A DNA stretch of 10,470 nt from Eubacterium sp. GTDB taxonomy: Bacteria > Bacillota > Clostridia > Lachnospirales > Lachnospiraceae. The position numbers and the translations under genes are program-made. Shown here one piece after another: positions 6,153-10,470 of this stretch. The stretch covers positions 1 to 10,470 of the forward strand of contig DOVJ01000036.1 of assembly GCA_003520145.1 (NCBI GenBank), given 5' to 3'. Every line of letters starts with the position of its first letter. Position 1 is the stretch's first letter. The notes under the pieces are model-generated. The model had not been told where the DNA came from and did no database searches. It worked only from the letters and a program-made list of their open reading frames with translations.

Positions 6153-6664
6153 TCCCTTTTTCGAAGACACTCTTCATAGCGTTCTCTGTCGATCTTACCG
6201 TCTGCAAGCATCTGTTCTGACCAAAGCTGAAGAGATTCAACAGTCATGGATATCTTCTCGAGATCATCTCTTATCTGTACAAAATCCTCTATCTCGTCAC
6301 CATCTATCATACCATCAGCAGTTATATCTATAAGTCTGTCACGACTTTTCTGTACCGAATTAAGACTTGAAAGCATGCGAAGAACTATATTCGGAAGGTC
6401 TGATATAACCACCTCAGGAACATAACGCTTACCTATAGGACACTCGTTGGAACAATAATAATTACAAAGCTTAGGGTCCTTGTACTTATCAGCCATCAGA
6501 AGCACATCATAAGGCTGAACTTCACATCTTTCATTCTCTATCTTTTCAAGTTTCTCAGGAGGTATAGTCTCAAGAAGCTCAGAAGCCTGTGCTCTCGTAA
6601 GACCTAACTCTTCCCTCTTTCTGAAGTATATATTCTTATTCTCTTTAACCGATACTCTAGGCAT
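6146..6664 (-). CDS. XRE-like helix-turn-helix protein with a Cys cluster and helical C-terminal domain
   Basis: This 172-residue cytoplasmic protein is probably a transcription regulator. Residues about 11-60 fit an XRE/Cro-type HTH (FRKREELGLTRAQASELL, then LEKIENERCEV, then LLMADKY). A Cys cluster follows, C67-x3-C71-x3-C75 (LCNYYCSNECPIG), and C47 lies nearby, which could bind metal or sense redox state; that is inference. The C-terminal half is helical with two similar acidic segments, ITADGMIDGDEIEDF (114-128) and MLADGKIDRERYEEC (152-166). The start was moved to the ATG at 6664: GGAGG lies 6 nt upstream, and the 6697 GTG start has no spaced ribosome site. It overlaps the ung stop by 8 nt, so the two are translationally coupled. 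The dyads just downstream are candidate binding sites. The HTH call is by eye and moderate. Confidence 0.75.
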   Translation of the reverse strand: MPRVSVKENKNIYFRKREELGLTRAQASELLETIPPEKLEKIENERCEVQPYDVLLMADKYKDPKLCNYYCSNECPIGKRYVPEVVISDLPNIVLRMLSSLNSVQKSRDRLIDITADGMIDGDEIEDFVQIRDDLEKISMTVESLQLWSEQMLADGKIDRERYEECLRKREK

Positions 6665-7325
6665 CTTCTTCCTCCATCCACTGAATAGGCGCCTCACCCT
6701 GCGCCTCTAAGAATTCATTACACTTTTTGAAGTGACCATTGCCAAAGAAACCTCTGCTAGCCGACAGAGGGCTTGGATGCGCACTTTCAAGAACCAAGTG
6801 TCCCTTATTAGCAAGAAGCTTCTTCTTTGCTATAGCGTGTTTCCCCCATAGCATATATACGACAGGCTTTTCAAGCGAGTCGGTGATCCTTATGACATCA
6901 TCGACGAATTCGTCCCAACCCATATTCGCAAGAGACATCGCCTCGCCTTCTCTTACCATCAGCGAAGTATTAAGAAGCAGCACACCCTGCTTACACCAGT
7001 ATTCAAGAGTCTGATCAAATCTCCCCATTCCATATTCAGACTCAATCTCTTTTTTTATATTTCGAAGCGAAGGCGGAAGCTTGCACTCATGCGGCACACC
7101 AAATGCCACTCCCATTGCCTGCCCCTTCTCATGATAAGGGTCCTGCCCTATTATGACGACCCGTACATCCTTTGGTGCAACTAACTCAAGCGCTGCAAAG
7201 AGCTTATCCTTCGGCGGGTATACCACACAAGAAGCATATTCTTTCTCGGCTCTTTCAAAAAGACCTTCATAGGAAGATATCCTTCCTGCGAAGGCCTTAG
7301 ACCATTCTATTGGCACACTTATCAT
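6657..7325 (-). CDS. ung: Uracil-DNA glycosylase (family 1)
   Basis: The protein removes uracil from DNA as the first step of base excision repair. Its 222 residues are typical of family 1. Diagnostic motifs are complete: GQDPYH at 60-65 with the water-activating D62, LLLNTSL at 116-122 with the uracil-reading N119, and HPSPLS at 183-188 with catalytic H183 and the DNA-inserting L187. The start overlaps the hisF stop by 4 nt (ATGA) behind a GGTGAG ribosome site. The end overlaps the HTH gene by 8 nt, so it is embedded in the cheV-hisHF unit rather than in a DNA-repair operon. Confidence 0.97.
   Translation of the reverse strand: MISVPIEWSKAFAGRISSYEGLFERAEKEYASCVVYPPKDKLFAALELVAPKDVRVVIIGQDPYHEKGQAMGVAFGVPHECKLPPSLRNIKKEIESEYGMGRFDQTLEYWCKQGVLLLNTSLMVREGEAMSLANMGWDEFVDDVIRITDSLEKPVVYMLWGKHAIAKKKLLANKGHLVLESAHPSPLSASRGFFGNGHFKKCNEFLEAQGEAPIQWMEEEDA
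6671..6675 (-). promoter_or_regulatory. Ribosome binding site that fixes the HTH gene start
   Basis: The minus strand reads GGAGG, 6 nt before the ATG at 6662-6664, inside the end of ung. It supports the shorter 172-residue protein over the GTG start at 6697. Confidence 0.7.
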
Positions 7326-8080
7326 AATCTCACCGATATTCCCTTATCTCGAAGATAAGTCTTTAGTTCTTTGATCTCAAGTTCCTTATAGTGGAAAAGA
7401 GAAGCTGCCAGGCAAGCGTCAGCCTCACCTTCGGTAAATGCATCGTAAAAGTGCGACATATTACCTGCACCGCCTGATGCGATAACCGGTATGTTCACGT
7501 TAGAAGCTATAGCTTTATTAAGCTCATTATCATATCCGGCCTTAGTACCATCACAGTCCATGCTAGTAAGAAGGATCTCACCGGCGCCAAGTTCACATGC
7601 CTTCATAGCCCACTCAACAGCATCCATGTGCATATCCACCCTGCCGCCATTTTTATACACAGTCCAGTGACCGTCTGAAGTTCTTCTTGCATCTATAGCA
7701 ACAACCACGCACTGACTGCCGAACTTATAAGCCGCATCACTTATAAGAGTCGGATTCATGATAGCTGCCGAATTAATCGATACCTTATCCGCACCTTCTC
7801 TAAGGAGAAGCTTGAAGTCTTCTATAGTTCGGATTCCACCGCCAACTGTGAAGGGAATAAACACTTGTTCTGCAACCTTTCTTACAAGATCAACAGTAGT
7901 ATTTCTTCCATCACTCGATGCTGTTATGTCTAGGAAAACAAGCTCATCGGCACCTGACTTATCATATATCTTAGCAACCTCAACAGGATCTCCTGCGTCC
8001 TTCAGATCAACAAAATTCGTACCCTTGACAACCCTGCCATCCTTACAATCGAGACAAGGTATGATCCTCTTAGTATACAT
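7322..8080 (-). CDS. hisF: Imidazole glycerol phosphate synthase, cyclase subunit HisF
   Basis: HisF takes ammonia from HisH and converts PRFAR to imidazole glycerol phosphate and AICAR, in histidine synthesis and with a link to purines. The 252-residue (beta-alpha)8 barrel has standard length. Catalytic D11 lies in IPCLDCKDG and D130 in VVVAIDARR. The phosphate-binding loops TVGGGIRT (78-85) and ASGGAGN (201-207) and the barrel segment TSMDCDGTKAGYD (172-184) are intact. It starts 3 nt after the hisH stop with a TGGAGTG ribosome site, as expected for a hisHF pair. HisF-like paralogues take part in surface-sugar amidation, but all features here fit the histidine enzyme. No other his gene is visible in the window. 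Confidence 0.96.
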   Translation of the reverse strand: MYTKRIIPCLDCKDGRVVKGTNFVDLKDAGDPVEVAKIYDKSGADELVFLDITASSDGRNTTVDLVRKVAEQVFIPFTVGGGIRTIEDFKLLLREGADKVSINSAAIMNPTLISDAAYKFGSQCVVVAIDARRTSDGHWTVYKNGGRVDMHMDAVEWAMKACELGAGEILLTSMDCDGTKAGYDNELNKAIASNVNIPVIASGGAGNMSHFYDAFTEGEADACLAASLFHYKELEIKELKTYLRDKGISVRL

Positions 8081-8083
8081 ATA

Positions 8084-8689
8084 TCACTCCATCTTAGTAA
8101 AATTCTCAAGTATCTTAAGTCCCACTTCACTGCTCTTTTCTGGATGGAACTGTGTGGCACATATATTGCCGTGCTCAACAGCAGCATGAATATGAACACC
8201 ATATTCACAGGTAGCAGCCACATCAGACAGATTCTTAGCTTCCAGGTAATAAGAGTGTACAAAGTACACGAAACTATCCTTAGGAATCCCCGCAAAAAGC
8301 CTGCTCTTTTTAGGGAATTCAAGCGAATTCCAGCCCATATGCGGAATCTTAAGTCCCTTAGCATCGATGTACTTGATCTTACCTTCAAGGAGCCCAAGAC
8401 CCTCTACACCAGGACTTTCTTCGCTTTCCTCAAACATCAGCTGAAGTCCCAAGCATATTCCCAAAAAGGGCTTTCCAGTCGCTACATAGTCCTTGATAAC
8501 CTTAATAAGATCATATTCTCCTAGCTTATTCATCGCATCGCCGAAGCTGCCTACACCCGGCAGGATAACTCTATCACACGACATGATCTTGTCAGCATCC
8601 CTTGTTACAACTACTTCCTGACCTAAGCTTTCCAAAGCCTTAACAACGCTCATGATATTACCTGCATCATAATCTATTACACCTATCAC
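8084..8689 (-). CDS. hisH: Imidazole glycerol phosphate synthase, glutamine amidotransferase subunit HisH
   Basis: HisH hydrolyses glutamine and channels ammonia into HisF. This class I amidotransferase of 201 residues has the full triad: nucleophile C79 in FLGICLGLQ, H182 and E184 in TQFHPEKSS. The family features GNIMSVVKAL (10-19), LPGVGSFGDAM (43-53) and HMGWNSL (117-123) are present. Translation starts at GTG (8687-8689), and an AGGAGG site (8699-8704) lies 9 nt before it, overlapping the stop codon of the preceding gene. That arrangement points to coupled translation with the 510-residue membrane protein. Confidence 0.96.
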   Translation of the reverse strand: MIGVIDYDAGNIMSVVKALESLGQEVVVTRDADKIMSCDRVILPGVGSFGDAMNKLGEYDLIKVIKDYVATGKPFLGICLGLQLMFEESEESPGVEGLGLLEGKIKYIDAKGLKIPHMGWNSLEFPKKSRLFAGIPKDSFVYFVHSYYLEAKNLSDVAATCEYGVHIHAAVEHGNICATQFHPEKSSEVGLKILENFTKME

Positions 8690-8698
8690 GGTATAATT

Positions 8699-8704
8699 CC
8701 TCCT
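8699..8704 (-). promoter_or_regulatory. Ribosome binding site of hisH, overlapping the upstream stop codon
   Basis: A perfect AGGAGG on the minus strand shares bases with the TAG stop (8703-8705) of the upstream gene and lies 9 nt before the GTG start of hisH, which it identifies. Confidence 0.75.
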
Positions 8705-10235
8705 ATTTCACATCATCTTCAACAGTACCGCCATAGACCTTAAGAATCTCATAATACTGCATATAATTCTCTATCCTAGAGTAATTCATAGCATCTTCCT
8801 CACCGATCATATACTCATCAGAAAGAATAGCCAGAATATCCTGATATATCTTTGAAGTCTCGTCATACACGCCAAGCTTCTTATCGTCCTCAAGATTCTC
8901 ATTGTGAATCCTGACGCCCTTAAGAAGCGAATCAAGAGCCTTAAGATCATCTCCAAGAGTCTCATACTGATAATATGAATTATACTGCTTCTTCACAACC
9001 ATGATCTGCCTTAACCTCTGAGCAAACTGCTCATCCTTCTTCTTCATATCACGCCCCGATACGATCTCATAAGCAGCCTCATAATTACCGCTCTTATAGT
9101 ACTTCTTAGCATCCGTCACATCCACATAGTAGTTAAATGCCTCCGTCCACACAAGAACTCCTATAACAACCGCAGCCACAAATGTTATGAAGACTATGAC
9201 CTTCACCGGCTTAAACTTCACAAGGTCTGCTGGATTCACAGGTTCCTTCGGCTTCTTAGGTTTCTTCTCTTTCTTCTTCTTTTCCTTCTTAGGCTTCTCT
9301 TCTGATGCCTCTTCGCCATCGGCACCTTCCTTAGCGCCCTTCTTGCCCTTCTTAGGCTTTTTTCCCTTAACTTTCTTCTTCTTGCCACCTGAGTCCTTGC
9401 CCTCATCGGCATACATCTCGTCGAGGATTGTCTGGTTTTCGTCCTTCTTACCTATCTCAGGCTCAACCATCTCCTCGAAGAATATATCATTGATTCGATC
9501 CTTAAGTTTCTTCTTATCCTTCTTTTCTTTTGAAGCTTTCTTTTTCTTCTTTGATTTTTTCTTAGAATTACCTTCTGGTTCAGCAACAGCTGAAGCCTCG
9601 TCTGCAGCAACAGTTTCTTCTGTTGCAACAGTTTCTTCTGTTGCAACATTTTCTTCTGCACTGGTTATAGAGCCAGCAACATCCGATATAACATCAGCAA
9701 GAACATCGGAATCTTCCTTATCAAGACCTATACCAAGTTCATCCGTGATCTTATTAAGCGACTCAGACACTTCCGCGTCGATCAGACCATCAGTATCGCT
9801 TTTCTTAGAATCATCCTGAATAAGCGGCGCGTACATATCTTCGTCACCATAATCATCCTTCAGAGGATTCTTCTTCTTGAATCTGCTGAATATAGACTTG
9901 CGCTTCTTCTTGTTCTTCTTATCCTTCTTCTTGCTAGGAACTGTAACTTCTTCCACTGGCTTAGATTCAGGCGCAGGAACACTGATAGGTTCAATACCTG
10001 ACGAAAGACTGGCGTTTTCAGACAGCACACTATCAAACCAATCATCGCTCACAAGCGAATCGGCCGTCTCATCATCTATATTATGTTGTTGTTCCATACT
10101 GCTAAGACGCCTTAATTCATCCTCGCTAAGACCTGCCGCAGCACTCGAAACAGCCTCCACAGAGAGGTCATCCTTCGCATCCTCGATCAGATCATGGAGC
10201 ACAGTATTGAATTCATCAGAATTATTGTCACCCAT
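8703..10235 (-). CDS. Lys-rich single-pass membrane protein with TPR-like C-terminal region, function unknown
   Basis: I do not recognise this 510-residue protein by name. Residues 1-100 are acidic and Ser-rich. Four Lys-rich blocks (about 102-123, 224-247, 285-300 and 314-330) alternate with acidic segments containing ALDSL- or DINDIFFEE-like short helices. A single hydrophobic helix at about 344-363 (VKVIVFITFVAAVVIGVLVW) follows a positive region, so the roughly 340-residue N-terminal part should be cytoplasmic and the C-terminal 147 residues outside. The C-terminal part begins DAKKYYKSGNYEAAYEIV (375-392), which looks like a TPR helix pair, and stays helical. Residues 196-213 hold a short tandem repeat (EETVAT units). 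It lies 16 nt after the cheV-type gene and overlaps the hisH ribosome site. A structural or scaffolding role linked to chemotaxis is only inferred from position. Confidence 0.85.
   Translation of the reverse strand: MGDNNSDEFNTVLHDLIEDAKDDLSVEAVSSAAAGLSEDELRRLSSMEQQHNIDDETADSLVSDDWFDSVLSENASLSSGIEPISVPAPESKPVEEVTVPSKKKDKKNKKKRKSIFSRFKKKNPLKDDYGDEDMYAPLIQDDSKKSDTDGLIDAEVSESLNKITDELGIGLDKEDSDVLADVISDVAGSITSAEENVATEETVATEETVAADEASAVAEPEGNSKKKSKKKKKASKEKKDKKKLKDRINDIFFEEMVEPEIGKKDENQTILDEMYADEGKDSGGKKKKVKGKKPKKGKKGAKEGADGEEASEEKPKKEKKKKEKKPKKPKEPVNPADLVKFKPVKVIVFITFVAAVVIGVLVWTEAFNYYVDVTDAKKYYKSGNYEAAYEIVSGRDMKKKDEQFAQRLRQIMVVKKQYNSYYQYETLGDDLKALDSLLKGVRIHNENLEDDKKLGVYDETSKIYQDILAILSDEYMIGEEDAMNYSRIENYMQYYEILKVYGGTVEDDVK
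9607..9660 (-). repeat. Three 18-bp tandem repeats inside the Lys-rich membrane protein gene
   Basis: Units at 9607-9624, 9625-9642 and 9643-9660 read GCAACAGTTTCTTCTGTT on the plus strand. The first two are identical and the third differs at three bases. They keep the reading frame and encode the residue series EENVAT, EETVAT, EETVAA (protein residues 194-211). Copy number could vary between strains without a frameshift. Confidence 0.85.
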
Positions 10236-10251
10236 ATCAAAAACCTGCTAA

Positions 10252-10470
10252 TCAATTCTTATAATCAAGAAGTTTATCTATCTCACCAACCAAAAGACCT
10301 ATCTCCGGCTTAGAAAGCTGAACATCAGCACCGAGTCTCTTACCCTTACGCTTCATATCGTCGTTGATAAGAGAAGAGAATATGATGATAGGGATATGAT
10401 TAAGTTCAGGATCATCCTTAACAAGCTTAGTAAGCCTGTGTCCGTCCATAAGAGGCATCTCGATATCAGT
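10252..10470 (-). CDS. cheV: CheV-type chemotaxis protein, C-terminal part of the receiver domain
   Basis: Only the last 72 codons are in the window; the reading frame is open to the edge. They hold the second half of a response-regulator receiver domain: TDIEMPLMDG with the likely phosphorylated Asp, then DDPELNHIPIIIFSS with the conserved Ser/Thr position, then GADVQLSKPE with the conserved Lys. The protein ends right after the domain (LLDYKN), so the receiver is C-terminal. The TDIEMP/DGHRLTKLVKDDPEL/LSKPEIG wording is typical of CheV, a CheW-receiver fusion that couples chemoreceptors to CheA, rather than of CheY or output regulators. The CheW part would lie beyond the edge, so a stand-alone CheY-like protein is not excluded. 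It heads the tight unit with the Lys-rich membrane protein, hisH, hisF, ung and the HTH gene. Confidence 0.75.
   Translation of the reverse strand, partial: TDIEMPLMDGHRLTKLVKDDPELNHIPIIIFSSLINDDMKRKGKRLGADVQLSKPEIGLLVGEIDKLLDYKN

Noticed and set aside
6665..6697. Longer N-terminus for the HTH protein (GTG start at 6697)
   Set aside because: No spaced ribosome site precedes it, it lies deeper inside ung, and GGAGG is ideally placed for the ATG at 6664.
8002..8397. Second minus-strand frame of 131 codons across the hisH/hisF junction
   Set aside because: It overlaps two intact enzymes with complete catalytic motifs in other frames and has Arg/Leu-rich low-information content.
9187..9819. Long plus-strand open frame (210 codons) opposite the Lys-rich membrane protein gene
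   Set aside because: Its Phe/Leu/Ser-rich translation is the antisense image of AAG/AAA lysine codons and acidic runs. It has no ribosome site, family motif or neighbour in its support.

Overview
The window looks like chromosome of a motile, anaerobic, low-to-moderate GC Firmicute, most likely a member of the Lachnospiraceae (Butyrivibrio/Roseburia-like). This rests on protein resemblance (a CheV receiver ending, a DUF6115 protein, a DUF1294 protein and an XRE protein with a Cys cluster, all of types I associate with that family), on strong AAGGAGG-type ribosome sites and on frequent ATA (Ile) and AGA (Arg) codons. I could not run a search, so the genus is a guess.

Every gene I support is on the minus strand, so the window reads from its high-coordinate end. 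First comes the end of a CheV-type chemotaxis protein (10252-10470, cut by the edge). A 510-residue Lys-rich single-pass membrane protein follows (8703-10235), then hisH and hisF (the two subunits of imidazole glycerol phosphate synthase), ung (uracil-DNA glycosylase) and a small HTH regulator. These genes are spaced at 16 nt or less, or overlap, and look like one transcription unit.

A 103-bp intergenic region (6043-6145) carries an extended -10 promoter and two copies of an ATAAC-N4-GTTAT dyad in front of an SPFH/prohibitin-family membrane protein (5164-6042). A hairpin at 5129-5158 separates that gene from a tightly overlapping four-gene group: pyrimidine-nucleoside phosphorylase, an alpha/beta hydrolase of the monoacylglycerol-lipase type, glycerol kinase glpK, and a DUF1294 membrane protein. 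The group suggests salvage of nucleosides and acylglycerols, with pentose phosphate and glycerol 3-phosphate feeding central metabolism.

A near-consensus sigma-A promoter (794-822), whose -35 box lies inside the end of the DUF1294 gene, starts a new unit. It holds an unrecognised 106-residue charged protein and a DUF6115 (SwrB/YlxL-like) membrane-anchored coiled-coil protein that runs off the low end. The window is therefore bounded by motility/chemotaxis-type genes on both sides, with housekeeping and salvage genes between.

No tRNA, rRNA, CRISPR array, insertion sequence or phage gene was seen, and no gene-free stretch exceeds 300 bases. I found no clear new multi-gene system. The best leads are the CheV-linked Lys-rich membrane protein and the paired dyads upstream of the SPFH gene.
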